64,000 bases of DNA from Flammeovirgaceae bacterium (GTDB lineage Bacteria > Bacteroidota > Bacteroidia > Cytophagales > Cyclobacteriaceae), in the NCBI GenBank assembly GCA_016712035.1, contig JADJRT010000012.1:62001-126000 (forward strand), in the 5' to 3' direction. A model generated the notes under the pieces. That model had not been told where the DNA came from. It did no database searches and was given only the letters and a program-made list of their open reading frames with translations. Positions 25,864 through 34,184 of the stretch are shown here, one piece after another (the first letter of the stretch is position 1; every line of letters starts with the position of its first letter). The position numbers were made by a program, and so were the translations under genes.

Positions 25864-26870
25864 ACAAATCGGAACACATTGGGAAGATCCTTATTGATCC
25901 AAGGAACAGCAACGTAGTTTTTGTGGCAGCCGAAGGACCACTTTGGGCGCCCGGTGGTGAGCGGGGATTATATAGGACAACCGATGGCGGAAAAACGTGG
26001 CAAGCCGTACTTCAAATTGATGAAAACACGGGTGTGACAGATATTGAATTTGATCCTTCTAACCCTGATGTGCTTTACGCAGCCGCTTATCAGCGCAGAA
26101 GACAAACCTGGTCACTTCTGGCTGGAGGTCCACAATCCGGTATTTATAAGTCATTGGACAATGGTGCAACATGGAAGAAATTAACAACGGGCTTGCCCAA
26201 AGCAGATCTCGGAAAAATTGGACTGGCCGTTACCCCAGCCAATCCGCAGTTAGTCTATGCTACTATCGAATCAGATGATAAAAATAAAGGCTTTTACCGT
26301 TCTACGAACAAAGGGGAGAGCTGGGAGAAGCGCAGCAATTATATTTCCGGTGGAACCGGACCCCATTATTATCAGGAAATTGAAGCCTCACCACAGCATC
26401 CAGATCTCATCTATCAAATGGATGTGTTTTTCCAGGTGACACGAGATGGTGGAAAGAGTTTTGATAATTTAGGAACGGGACGTGAAAAACACAGCGACAA
26501 TCATGCGTTGTGGATTGATCCAGACAATGGCAAGCATCTCCTTGCAGGGACAGATGCCGGTTTGTATGAGACGTTTGATGAAGGCACCACCTGGAGGCAT
26601 TTCCCGAACCTACCGGTTTCTCAGTTTTACAAAATTTCTTTAGACAATGCCGTACCCTTTTATAACATCGTTGCAGGCGCACAAGATTTGGGTACGTTGA
26701 TTGGACCTTCACGAACTCGAAATGTGGAAGGTGTACGCAATCAAGATTGGTATGTCCCGTTGGGTGCAGATGGCTATGATGCCGCTTTCGATCCAAAGAT
26801 CCGAACACGGTCTATATGGAAATACAGGGAGGATCGTTACATCGGCTCAACCGACAAACGGAAGAGGTGA
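25761..26870 (+). CDS. Sortilin/BNR-repeat protein, fragment 2
   Basis: This carries the central propeller with Asp-box motifs YRTTDGGKTWQAV, YKSLDNGATWKKL, YRSTNKGESWEKR and YETFDEGTTWRHF. Residues before GDGIYKSLDAG are out of frame. It ends near 26820, where AFDPKIRT should be followed by the sequence at the start of fragment 3. No catalytic site is evident; such proteins are thought to bind rather than cleave, and the glycosyl hydrolase label is only by fold. Confidence 0.8.
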   Translation: MGGNGRKCKWPTCGLGDGIYKSLDAGATWQRMGLNKSEHIGKILIDPRNSNVVFVAAEGPLWAPGGERGLYRTTDGGKTWQAVLQIDENTGVTDIEFDPSNPDVLYAAAYQRRRQTWSLLAGGPQSGIYKSLDNGATWKKLTTGLPKADLGKIGLAVTPANPQLVYATIESDDKNKGFYRSTNKGESWEKRSNYISGGTGPHYYQEIEASPQHPDLIYQMDVFFQVTRDGGKSFDNLGTGREKHSDNHALWIDPDNGKHLLAGTDAGLYETFDEGTTWRHFPNLPVSQFYKISLDNAVPFYNIVAGAQDLGTLIGPSRTRNVEGVRNQDWYVPLGADGYDAAFDPKIRTRSIWKYREDRYIGSTDKRKR

Positions 26871-27421
26871 TGAACATTCAACCACAACCCTCAGCCGAAG
26901 AAGCACCGGAACGATGGAATTGGGATAGCCCCATATTGGTAAGTCCTCACAATAGTAATCGGCTGTATTTTGGATCGCAGCGTGTGTGGCGAAGTGAAAA
27001 TCAAGGTAATGCATGGACACCCATCAGTGGAGATTTGACTACCAATGTCAATCGCTACGAACTTCAAATGATGGACAGGGTTCAAAGTGTAGACGCACTT
27101 TATGATAATGGAGCGATGTCACATTACGCTACGCTTACTTCTATTTCTGAATCACCGATTACAGCAGGTTTGTTGTACACCGGGTCAGATGATGGATTGA
27201 TTCATGTGAGTGAGGATGGAGGTGCCAACTGGAGAAAAAGTCAACCCTTATTAAAGGTTCCGGCAAGATCTTTTATCAACGACATTGAAGCTTCACAGCA
27301 TGATGCGAATATTGTGTTTGCCATTGCCGATGCGCACAAGTTCGGGGATTTCAATCCTTATGTTTTTATGAGTTCCGATAAGGAAGATCCTGGAAATCCA
27401 TTGCCGGAGATTTACCATTAG
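26816..27421 (+). CDS. Sortilin/BNR-repeat protein, fragment 3
   Basis: This fragment continues the second propeller: RWNWDSPILVSPHNSNRLYF, VWRSENQGNAWTPISGDL, LYTGSDDGLIHVSEDGGANW. It ends in DPGNPLPEIYH after a frameshift near 27385. The other frame reads WKSIAGDLPLGTIVWVIKQD directly into fragment 4. So fragments 3 and 4 are one reading unit with one indel. Confidence 0.8.
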   Translation: MEIQGGSLHRLNRQTEEVMNIQPQPSAEEAPERWNWDSPILVSPHNSNRLYFGSQRVWRSENQGNAWTPISGDLTTNVNRYELQMMDRVQSVDALYDNGAMSHYATLTSISESPITAGLLYTGSDDGLIHVSEDGGANWRKSQPLLKVPARSFINDIEASQHDANIVFAIADAHKFGDFNPYVFMSSDKEDPGNPLPEIYH

Positions 27422-27429
27422 GAACCATC

Positions 27430-28701
27430 GTGTGGGTAATCAAACAAGATCATAAAGATAAAAACCTATTGTTTTTAGGAACCGAGTACGGCATTTATTT
27501 CACGGTAAATAATGGAGTAAACTGGACAAAACTAAATGGGGGAGTGCCTACCATTTCCTTTCGTGATTTGGAATTGCATCAGCGTGACGATGATCTGGTG
27601 GGCGCGACCTTCGGTAGAGGATTATACATTTTAGATGATTATGCCCCGCTACGGGAAATTAGCCAGGCGGTAAATGGAAAGGCAAACAAACTATTTACGG
27701 TTAGGGATGCCTGGTGGTATAATCCAAATCTTCCTATGCAGGCCAAAGGGATGCCTACGTTAGGCTCGACATTTTATGTTGCTGATAATCCTCCGTTTGG
27801 TGCTGTGTTTACCTACTACATCCATGAGTTACCAAAAACTTCAAAAGAAAATCGTCAAACGAAAGAGAAATCATTAAACGAACAGAAGGCAAGCGTTCCG
27901 TTTCCGGGATGGGAAATCTTAAGAAACGAAGTGAAGGAAGCAGAGGCTGGTGTTTTACTGTTGGTGCGAAATGAAAGCGGAGCACCCATACGTTGGATCG
28001 AAGGCGCAACCAGTAAAGGAACAAACCGTGTCAACTGGGATTTACGTTTATCGCCCCCAGACCCGATCAATTTATCCAAGCCAACATTTCAGCCACCGTG
28101 GGCTGGCTCACCTCAAGGACCATTAGCAGCGCCCGGAACATACAGCGTAGAACTCTTTGTACTTAACAATGGCAAATTACAATCTCAGGGAAGACCTCAA
28201 CAATTTAAGGTGAAGCCTCTGTATGAAATCCCACCAGCAGACTTGAAAGCGATTGCATCGTTTCAGGAAAAAACAAGTGGGCTTTATAGACAAATTTCTG
28301 GAGCTAACAGGAAGCTGAGTGAGGCAAGCGAAAAATTGCGCTACATGAAAGCAGCATTAAAGCAAACTGCCAAAGCTTCACCCGAACTGTTTGAAACATT
28401 GAATACTTTAAATAAAAGTTTGGCAGATCTACGCGTACAATTGACGGGAGATCCTATTCTTGAAAAGATGAATGAACCCATAACTCCCTCCATCATGTCG
28501 CGGGTGGGTCATGTTGTAAATGGACATTGGGATACTACGCAACTACCAACGGAAACGCAGAAAAAGAACATTGAAATTGCCGAAGCTGGTTTCAAAACTT
28601 TCCAAACAAGTTTCGATGTGTTTTTTAAAGCTCTGGCTAGTTACGAAAAGGCACTTGAAAATGCGGGAGCGCCCTGGACACCAAATAGGGGTGAAGAGTG
28701 A
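27430..28701 (+). CDS. Sortilin/BNR-repeat protein, C-terminal fragment
   Basis: This holds the last blade (LFLGTEYGIYFTVNNGVNW, DLVGATFGRGLYILDDY), then a FlgD-like beta-sandwich (GTNRVNWDLRLSPPDPI, PLAAPGTYSVELFV) and a helical C-terminal region of about 110 residues with heptad-like spacing (EKTSGLYRQISGANRKLSEA). This domain order is usual for the family. There is no T9SS sorting signal at the end. Confidence 0.8.
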   Translation: MWVIKQDHKDKNLLFLGTEYGIYFTVNNGVNWTKLNGGVPTISFRDLELHQRDDDLVGATFGRGLYILDDYAPLREISQAVNGKANKLFTVRDAWWYNPNLPMQAKGMPTLGSTFYVADNPPFGAVFTYYIHELPKTSKENRQTKEKSLNEQKASVPFPGWEILRNEVKEAEAGVLLLVRNESGAPIRWIEGATSKGTNRVNWDLRLSPPDPINLSKPTFQPPWAGSPQGPLAAPGTYSVELFVLNNGKLQSQGRPQQFKVKPLYEIPPADLKAIASFQEKTSGLYRQISGANRKLSEASEKLRYMKAALKQTAKASPELFETLNTLNKSLADLRVQLTGDPILEKMNEPITPSIMSRVGHVVNGHWDTTQLPTETQKKNIEIAEAGFKTFQTSFDVFFKALASYEKALENAGAPWTPNRGEE

Positions 28702-28756
28702 GAGATCAATGAATTGATCAATAGCGTGAGGCCTAATGAAGTGTTTTGCGGCAAAC

Positions 28757-28815
28757 ACTACCAACGTTTGAGTTTATCCACTACTGCGCAAACTTTTTGT
28801 TGACGGTTCGTGCCG
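28757..28815 (-). repeat. Short attC-like repeat flanking the higBA unit
   Basis: The arm aacgtttgagtttatc (28763-28778) faces caaactttttgtt (28789-28801), so AAC and GTT stand at the outer ends 39 bp apart. Arms and polarity match the outer arms of repeats A-E, but the long interior is absent. It is immediately downstream of higA. Confidence 0.45.
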
Positions 28816-28816
28816 T

Positions 28817-29182
28817 TTAGTAAGCCTGAATTAATACATCAGTCGGGATGTTTAACTTTTCGTGAAGTTGTCGAATCATGTCCAACGATAGCTTTCTCTT
28901 CTTATTCAAAATTTCACTCGCTCTACTCTTTAGTCCAACGACTTTTGCTAAGTCCGTCTGTGTATACCCAAGTTGTTCCATTCTAAATTTGATCGCTTCT
29001 ATTGGGTCGGGCAAGTCAATGGGGAAGTGCTCATTTTCGTATTGCTCAATTAATATTCCTAATATTTCAAGTTCGTCCCCTTCTTTGGTCTCTTTTTTGG
29101 CGTCAAAAATTAATTCAAGTCTGTCAAGCGCTTGTTGATAGTCCTTTTTGGTCTTTATTAGTTTTAAGTTCATAGTTGTCAA
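28817..29182 (-). CDS. higA: HigA-type antitoxin, XRE helix-turn-helix
   Basis: This 121-aa protein has an N-terminal helical part (KKDYQQALDRLELIFDA) and a C-terminal HTH: AIKFRMEQLGYTQTDLAKVV then GLKSRASEILNKKRKLS. The order toxin then antitoxin, with the start overlapping the toxin stop by four bases, is the HigBA arrangement. The PFAM-like pattern DLPDPIEAIKFRMEQ is common to the Bacteroidota HigA/Xre group. It should neutralise HigB and bind the promoter palindrome upstream. It is intact. Confidence 0.85.
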   Translation of the reverse strand: MTTMNLKLIKTKKDYQQALDRLELIFDAKKETKEGDELEILGILIEQYENEHFPIDLPDPIEAIKFRMEQLGYTQTDLAKVVGLKSRASEILNKKRKLSLDMIRQLHEKLNIPTDVLIQAY

Positions 29183-29472
29183 ATTTTGTTTGCGTCAATT
29201 CTGTCGTATTCTTTGTGGGTCCCAATGAACCGTATCCAGATCATTTGATACTGGAAATTAATCTTAACAATTAGTCGGTAGTTATTTCCTTTTATATTGA
29301 ATACGACTCTGTTGCTCCCAAGAATACTAGCCGAAAGGTACTCTTTCTTGATTTCGTTGGTATTTTTCCACTCACTCTGTTCAGCTTCTCGATACCAGGA
29401 TTTAAGTTGTTGTTCACAGTCCGAATGCTTTATCCAAAACTCTCGGAGTACCTTCTTAGCAATTACTCTCAA
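29179..29472 (-). CDS. higB: HigB-type toxin (RelE superfamily mRNA interferase)
   Basis: This 97-aa protein begins with TTG at 29470-29472, since an in-frame TAA lies just upstream. It has the HigB pattern: REFWIKHSDCEQQLKSWYRE, VFNIKGNNYRLIVKINF, and WIRFIGTHKEYDRID near the end. HigB toxins cleave mRNA on the ribosome; the basic and His residues near the C-terminus (GTHKEYD) fit. It is the first gene of the higBA operon, preceded by a consensus-like promoter. It is intact and flanked by repeats, unlike its chromosomal neighbours. Confidence 0.85.
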   Translation of the reverse strand: MRVIAKKVLREFWIKHSDCEQQLKSWYREAEQSEWKNTNEIKKEYLSASILGSNRVVFNIKGNNYRLIVKINFQYQMIWIRFIGTHKEYDRIDANKI

Positions 29473-29487
29473 GGATTAATCTTTTGT

Positions 29488-29519
29488 CAAAGGTAGCCTA
29501 AAGTTCCCGTATTGGGAAA
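29488..29519 (-). promoter_or_regulatory. higBA promoter with operator-like palindrome
   Basis: On the minus strand TTTC (29516-29519) is followed by 20 bp and TACCTTTG (29488-29495), a 3/4 plus full match to the TTTG-N20-TAnnTTTG consensus. The palindrome ttccc-N5-gggaa (29504-29518) overlaps the -33 element and spacer, where an autorepressing HigA complex would bind. The inferred start point is about 10 bp before the TTG start codon. Confidence 0.65.
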
Positions 29520-29568
29520 TTTTATTTGAGATATTTTCTTTGATTTTGACCGTCCTGAGGTATGACCG

Positions 29569-29593
29569 CCAACCTTTAGATTTGTTTCATCAT
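29569..29593. repeat. 25-bp block shared with 6193-6217
   Basis: This is the second copy of the block ccaacctttagatttg...tcatcat. It lies about 95 bp upstream of higB, at the outer edge of the toxin-antitoxin unit. Just beyond it is a perfect ctagaag-ga-cttctag palindrome. It supports the idea that the unit entered as a repeat-bounded segment. Confidence 0.5.
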
Positions 29594-29712
29594 GTAGGAG
29601 TGTGCGGGGGCACTAGAAGGACTTCTAGCCAGCTATATAGGCGATAAAATATGCCTCATCAATTATCTTCCATAGTAATCAGGTCTTTCAGACCTGGCTG
29701 ATCTTATTTATT

Positions 29713-30480
29713 TCAGATAAAACCACTTAGTTTATAGGCTAGCATGCCCACCCATTCGCGAATCATAGTATGCCAGATTTGTAGCGAATCTACGCGTGGA
29801 ATGAATAGGACGTCTGGGGTAAACTTCCTTTCATGAATTAGAAAATCCGTACTGAAGGTATCACAAGGCCAATCAATTTTTGCAAAACAAGCGCGTGATC
29901 TGCGCATGTGAAAGGCGGAGGTGATCAGTAGACAATCACGTGAAGAAACAGAATCTTTCAGCATTTCTTTTATGGCTACTGCCGATTCATTTGTGTTTCG
30001 CGATTCGTTTTCTATTATGAGATCCTGATCAGGAACTCCCATTAGTATTAATGCATCCGCAATTTCATCGGCCTCCTGCGTTCGTCTTTCTGTTAAACTT
30101 CCACTGCCACCCGAAATAAGAATTTTCTTAATAATGCCTAACCGATAGAGTTGCAAGGTATGGGTTACCCGGTCGGCCCCGCGTTGAAAGTAAACCCGAT
30201 CATCAGGTGTCATGTTGCCTTTGGTTACTCCCGTTAGGAGAATGCCCATGGCATACTCTTTTTTGATTTCGTTAAAGGGTGTAGCGGGTAATTCCCACAA
30301 TCGACTGACTTCATTGGTTATAAAATCATTGGAGAATAATAACAGCAATCCTAATCCAATTTTAAATAAGAGCCCCTTGTACTTTTTATTTTTCAGAATC
30401 CATGACAACAGAAGTAAAATGCAGATGATTACCAACGGCATGGTGAGATAATTCAACGTCTTGGAGAGAATGAAGAACAT
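29713..30480 (-). CDS. YdcF/ElyC-like DUF218 membrane protein
   Basis: This 255-aa protein has two N-terminal membrane helices (residues 10-30 and 37-54) and then a DUF218 domain: YAMGILLTGVTKGN, RVTHTLQLYRLGIIKKILIS, GGSGSLTERRTQEAD, ESRNTNESAVAIKEM, and LLITSAFHMRRS. It resembles ElyC/SanA/YdcF, which act in envelope integrity and undecaprenyl-related steps. It is a single gene, with no frame break. Confidence 0.85.
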   Translation of the reverse strand: MFFILSKTLNYLTMPLVIICILLLLSWILKNKKYKGLLFKIGLGLLLLFSNDFITNEVSRLWELPATPFNEIKKEYAMGILLTGVTKGNMTPDDRVYFQRGADRVTHTLQLYRLGIIKKILISGGSGSLTERRTQEADEIADALILMGVPDQDLIIENESRNTNESAVAIKEMLKDSVSSRDCLLITSAFHMRRSRACFAKIDWPCDTFSTDFLIHERKFTPDVLFIPRVDSLQIWHTMIREWVGMLAYKLSGFI

Positions 30481-30580
30481 GGTTGCTACATTCTTTTCGG
30501 AAGCGGATTTGAAATATTACCAAGACCGTCTACAATTTTTCTTAAGATATCAAAGTATAGGGTTAAGGCCAGAAATAAAG

Positions 30581-31012
30581 TCATCCCCAAATCACCCCCA
30601 GGTTGAAGTAGAGGGTATCAATATTTTGATTTAGAAAATGTTTCGCGGGCATATAAAATTGTGCGTCAAAATCTACCAGATGTTCCGGATCAGGATTTTT
30701 ATAGATAGGGAAAATCTTCTGAATCAATTTTCCATTTTTCTCAATAATCCGATTTTGTTCAACCGTATTCTTAACCAATTCCGCTATGGCTTCATTTTGA
30801 TATTGATTGCGATATTCTTCAAAGTTTTTTTCCTTCTCTGGAGTGTTCGTCAATTCATTTATCTTCTTATCTTTTTCTTCATCCGCTTTATTATAGCGAT
30901 TGATATAAAACTTTTTCAGAGCGCTCAAAAAGAAAGTAGCTTCTTCATAAACGGCAGAGTCGTAACGCTCGGCCGTAAAGTCATCGAGGTGGACAAAATC
31001 TGTTTTACCCAC
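30581..31012 (-). CDS. TerB-FHA-ABC transporter fusion, C-terminal domain fragment
   Basis: This is a charged helical domain (ALKKFYINRYNKADEEKDKK, KNFEEYRNQYQNEAIAELV) ending YMPAKHFLNQNIDTLYFNLG. The frame is open further upstream through SEELDFVGKTDFVHLDD and is continuous with the pieces at 31013-31300. It is the cytoplasmic C-terminal part of the large ABC protein that begins at 33539. Alone it matches no family known to me. Confidence 0.6.
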   Translation of the reverse strand: MGKTDFVHLDDFTAERYDSAVYEEATFFLSALKKFYINRYNKADEEKDKKINELTNTPEKEKNFEEYRNQYQNEAIAELVKNTVEQNRIIEKNGKLIQKIFPIYKNPDPEHLVDFDAQFYMPAKHFLNQNIDTLYFNLGVIWG

Positions 31013-31300
31013 AAAATCGAGTTCTTCACTAAATTCATGTCTTAATAGATTCAGATCGTTCAGGACTTCACGCTGTAGGCTTGGGTCTTGACTTTTTAAA
31101 TTAAGGTTAACGAAGGCTAGCCGGGTTTCTAAAGCTGGAATGAGGTAGATTTTTTGTAGTCGGCATCAGCCATTACTTTATCATCATAGTAAAATATTTT
31201 TCAAATTCGTTGTCCTTATATTGAGCTACCATACTAGCTTCAAAGGCCCATCGCGAAGCCATAATGTCACCCACCATCGGTACTGTTTCTGTATTACCAA
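31013..31300 (-). pseudogene. Shifted-frame segment of the ABC fusion gene
   Basis: Successive frames read DKLNPVIGNTETVPMVGDIM, ASRWAFEASMVAQYKDNEFE, then KYFYYDDKVMADADYKK and IYLIPALETRLAFVNLNLK. The joins need single added bases: one T in a TTTT run near 31195, one A in the A-run near 31155, and one G near 31335 (LSGVVVKFDKLNP). The segment links the last membrane helix to the C-terminal helical domain and has no gene of its own. Confidence 0.6.
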
Positions 31301-32959
31301 TCACAGGATTAAGCTTATCGAACTTAACAACCACTCGCTTAAGATAAGTTGTGGAATAAGTAAAATCGGAATAAGAATATAAATGGTTACTGCCGAATTA
31401 AACGCGGAAGAAATATTTAATCCCAATAGATTGGCAAAGCACGAAGTAGAAAACAGTATGCCCCAATAAATCAGGTACATGCCTTTTATTTCCAACAACG
31501 TATTTCCAACCAACACGAAAAGCGCGGTTTGAATCGCGGATATCATAAATAAAATTCCAATCTTGGAAAGGAGATAGCTGCTCCGGTTTAAGTGCAAAAA
31601 CTTTTCGCGTTTCAAAATCTTTCTATCGCGAATTATCTCTTCTGCGCTAACCGTAAGTCCCATAAATAAGGCAACAATTACACTCATGAAGAGGTAGGCA
31701 GGCATGTTAAGATTTTTACTAAACACATACCCTGTATTATAAATATCATCCGTGTTGTAGTAGCGCACAATAAAGGCCAGGATAAAGGCGAGAAGAGGTG
31801 CTTCAAGAAGATTGATAACCAGATATTGTGTGTTACTCAATTTGGCTAAAAAATCGCGTAAGCCGTAAAGTTGAATTTGCTTTAGCCACGAGGGTACGCG
31901 TAAAGTAGATTGAGGTACTTCCTCCGAAGGGGCCACAGACGATACAATGATTTTGTCATTATATTGTTTATTCCATTGCTCGGGCGAAAATTTTCTCTCA
32001 TCCGTAAAATTCCCAAACTCATTAATAACTTTTGTCTCGATGATATTAAAGATTTGTTCAGGGTTTACATTTCCGCAGATGGTGCATTCACCTTGATCGC
32101 TATTTACCAGGTTGATATTTTTTTTAAAATAGGTAATCGCATCTACCGGGTTTCCGTAATAGATTTGGAAGCCACCCGTATCGAGGATCACCAGTTTATC
32201 AAACATTTTAAATATGTCGGATGAGGGCTGGTGAATAACGGCAAATACAAGTTTTCCCTTTAAGGAAAGTTCTTTAAGCAAGTCGATTATATTTTCTGAA
32301 TCTCGCGAGGAGAGCCCTGAGGTAGGTTCATCAACGAATAGCACGGCCGGTTCTCGCAAAAGCTCTAGTCCGACATTAAGTCGCTTGCGTTGACCACCAC
32401 TAATTGTTTTTCGAAGGGGAGAGCCTACCGTTAAATGCTTTGTTTCGGTTAACCCCAAATCGCTAAGGGTTTTTAATACTAATTCATCAATTTCCTTTTC
32501 ATTAAGATGACTAAAGCAGAGCTTAGCTGAAAAATATAGGTTCTGATATACAGTTAGGTCTTCGATCAATAAATCATCTTGCGGTACAAATCCAATTACG
32601 CCTTCAATTTTTTTTGGTTCTTTATAGATGTCAATCCCATTAATCAACACGTGGCCACTCGATGGCTTTTCGCTTCCATTTAGCACATGGAGTAACGTTG
32701 ATTTCCCAGCCCCGCTGGCCCCCATCAGGGCAACCAGATTTCCAGATTCTTCCGAGATATCTACCTCGCGCAAGCCAAGCCGACCATTTTTAAATTGATA
32801 GGAGATTTTTTTTGCTTCAAAAACTAGTTCGGGTTCCGCTGGCAAGTTTTTTGAAAAGCCCCAGCACATCACCATAGTAGATGGGGTCGCTACCATCCCA
32901 GCGCATGGTGCTACCTGTAGCCAACACATTGATATTCCCAGATTTCTGAGGAACTCCAT
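31301..32959 (-). CDS. ABCG-type ABC transporter core (ATPase plus ABC2 permease)
   Basis: Homologous sequence begins at about NLPAEPELVFEAKKISYQFK; earlier residues are out of frame. The ATPase has Walker A LMGASGAGKSTLLHVLNG, Q-loop GFVPQDDLLIEDLTV, signature TISGGQRKRLNVGLEL, Walker B AVLFVDEPTSGLSS and H-loop VIHQPSS. These are ABCG/White-type motifs. A linker with CTICGN and then an ABC2 membrane domain with about six helices follow. It is one fused half-transporter. The substrate is unknown. Confidence 0.85.
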   Translation of the reverse strand: MEFLRNLGISMCWLQVAPCAGMVATPSTMVMCWGFSKNLPAEPELVFEAKKISYQFKNGRLGLREVDISEESGNLVALMGASGAGKSTLLHVLNGSEKPSSGHVLINGIDIYKEPKKIEGVIGFVPQDDLLIEDLTVYQNLYFSAKLCFSHLNEKEIDELVLKTLSDLGLTETKHLTVGSPLRKTISGGQRKRLNVGLELLREPAVLFVDEPTSGLSSRDSENIIDLLKELSLKGKLVFAVIHQPSSDIFKMFDKLVILDTGGFQIYYGNPVDAITYFKKNINLVNSDQGECTICGNVNPEQIFNIIETKVINEFGNFTDERKFSPEQWNKQYNDKIIVSSVAPSEEVPQSTLRVPSWLKQIQLYGLRDFLAKLSNTQYLVINLLEAPLLAFILAFIVRYYNTDDIYNTGYVFSKNLNMPAYLFMSVIVALFMGLTVSAEEIIRDRKILKREKFLHLNRSSYLLSKIGILFMISAIQTALFVLVGNTLLEIKGMYLIYWGILFSTSCFANLLGLNISSAFNSAVTIYILIPILLIPQLILSEWLLSSISLIL

Positions 32960-33539
32960 TTAGGTATACATCTGTATGGCCAACATATTTAAAGAAGAAC
33001 GTGTCGGTACTGCGTAGATAAAGAATGCCAATGAAGCCGTCCAGGTGCTCGCGATGGATATGCCTGCAAGTTCCTGTTGGTGCATCAGTTGAATCTATAA
33101 TAAGAATATCTTCGTGATGATTATCACTTCTCTTTTTACTTAATACATATTCCTTGATTAGTTCAAGATCGGTGGTAGCAATATTGAGTCCCTCACAGAT
33201 TTGAAGGGCCAAAGTTTGTTCGCGCTCTGAAATTGCACCATCAGCAAGAATAACACTCATCAACTCCAATACAATTACTACCTTTTGTTTCTGCGCTATT
33301 TCTTCATTAATGGACCTACAAATTTTTATAATGGTACTATTTTCTTGGGCTGCACTAAGCTTACCAGAGGTCTCTGAAGCAAACTCATCAAAATGCCGCA
33401 TTTGATGTTCGGTTGCTTTTTGGCTAAGATGGTCAGAAAGAAATACGAGAATATGATCACGCTCTTGCTTGGTGATTTGATCTTCTTTAGCTACCAGGGC
33501 AAATAGCCTCATAATGGCAGTCAATACGGGTTCGCTCAT
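32817..33539 (-). CDS. N-terminal TerB-like and FHA-like part of the ABC fusion
   Basis: A helical TerB/TelA-like domain comes first (ALVAKEDQITKQERDHILVF, ELMSVILADGAISEREQTLA). An FHA-like beta-sandwich follows (GILYLRSTDTFFFKYVGHTD, then VYLNGVPQKSG and WDGSDPIYYGDVLGLFK). The frame breaks after LGLFK; the correct reading is LFKNLPAEPELVFE in the other frame. The intact fusion spans 30581-33539, about 985 aa: TerB-FHA-ABC-ABC2-helical tail. Confidence 0.75.
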   Translation of the reverse strand: MSEPVLTAIMRLFALVAKEDQITKQERDHILVFLSDHLSQKATEHQMRHFDEFASETSGKLSAAQENSTIIKICRSINEEIAQKQKVVIVLELMSVILADGAISEREQTLALQICEGLNIATTDLELIKEYVLSKKRSDNHHEDILIIDSTDAPTGTCRHIHREHLDGFIGILYLRSTDTFFFKYVGHTDVYLNGVPQKSGNINVLATGSTMRWDGSDPIYYGDVLGLFKKLASGTRTSF

Positions 33540-33590
33540 GGTTTAGAAGTAAACAGGTTTCTTAAAGATAACAAACAATGGCCTTTCTTA

Positions 33591-33624
33591 AATAAAAAAA
33601 GGATTAACCATGGGTTAATCCTTT
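33591..33624 (-). terminator. Rho-independent terminator of the lipoprotein gene
   Basis: On the minus strand a perfect 12-bp stem (AAAGGATTAACC / GGTTAATCCTTT) with a 3-base loop is followed by TTTTTTT in the transcript direction (33594-33600). It lies about 20 bp after the inferred stop of the lipoprotein gene at 33645. Confidence 0.85.
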
Positions 33625-33746
33625 GAGTACAAAATAGTGTATCTCTATTCTACGATAGTGGTTCTTATTTTCTCCACAATCTTAGTGATCTCCACCAGGT
33701 TTTTATCCGTAAGAACCAAGGCCGAGTTGTTATTTTGATCTGCTCG

Positions 33747-34067
33747 TCAATGTTCAGATCGCGGTATTTTGTCTGAAGCGTAGCAAGATCTTTGCTTTAT
33801 TGTACCAATGAGTCCCTCAGAATCAATACCTGACAGCATGATAATAAGTTCATCTACGGATTTTTCCTGATTAAGAATGATCTGCATCAATGGAGTAAGA
33901 ACCAGGTTTCTTGAATCGGCAGGAAGAAGGTCTTTAGGGTAAGTTTTGATTAAGCCAGTTGAGATATATAAACCTTCTACAAAACTTCCTGTAAGTAAAA
34001 GAGCAGCCAGCTTAGTACGGCTATTATCTTTCAAATACTTTTCACTAGATCGGGTTGCTGTATTCAA
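33747..34067 (-). CDS. Tetratrico-like lipoprotein, C-terminal part
   Basis: This part is helical: NTATRSSEKYLKDNSRTKLA, LLLTGSFVEGLYISTGLIK, LLPADSRNLVLTPLMQIIL. The last ten residues are out of frame. After one added base near 33795 the reading continues LATLQTKYRDLNIDEQIK and ends VEKIRTTIVE with a stop at 33645-33647, right before the terminator. The upstream join is described with the N-terminal fragment. Confidence 0.65.
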   Translation of the reverse strand: MNTATRSSEKYLKDNSRTKLAALLLTGSFVEGLYISTGLIKTYPKDLLPADSRNLVLTPLMQIILNQEKSVDELIIMLSGIDSEGLIGTIKQRSCYASDKIPRSEH

Positions 34068-34184
34068 AATATTGGCAAGCGAATCTTTGTTTGCAATATT
34101 AGCTTCAAAACGCTGAAGTACACTTACATCAAACGTGCCTATAACTCCAGATTGTCGGCCAGTTTCTTGGCAGAATTCAAGTAA

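Noticed and set aside
25438..28701. Active glycoside hydrolase
   Set aside because: Only BNR/sortilin propeller motifs are visible; no catalytic acidic pair of a known GH family was found.
29611..29690. Terminator hairpins near 29.6 kb
   Set aside because: Small perfect hairpins (ctagaag..., caggtct...) exist but lack a T-run on either strand and do not follow a gene closely.
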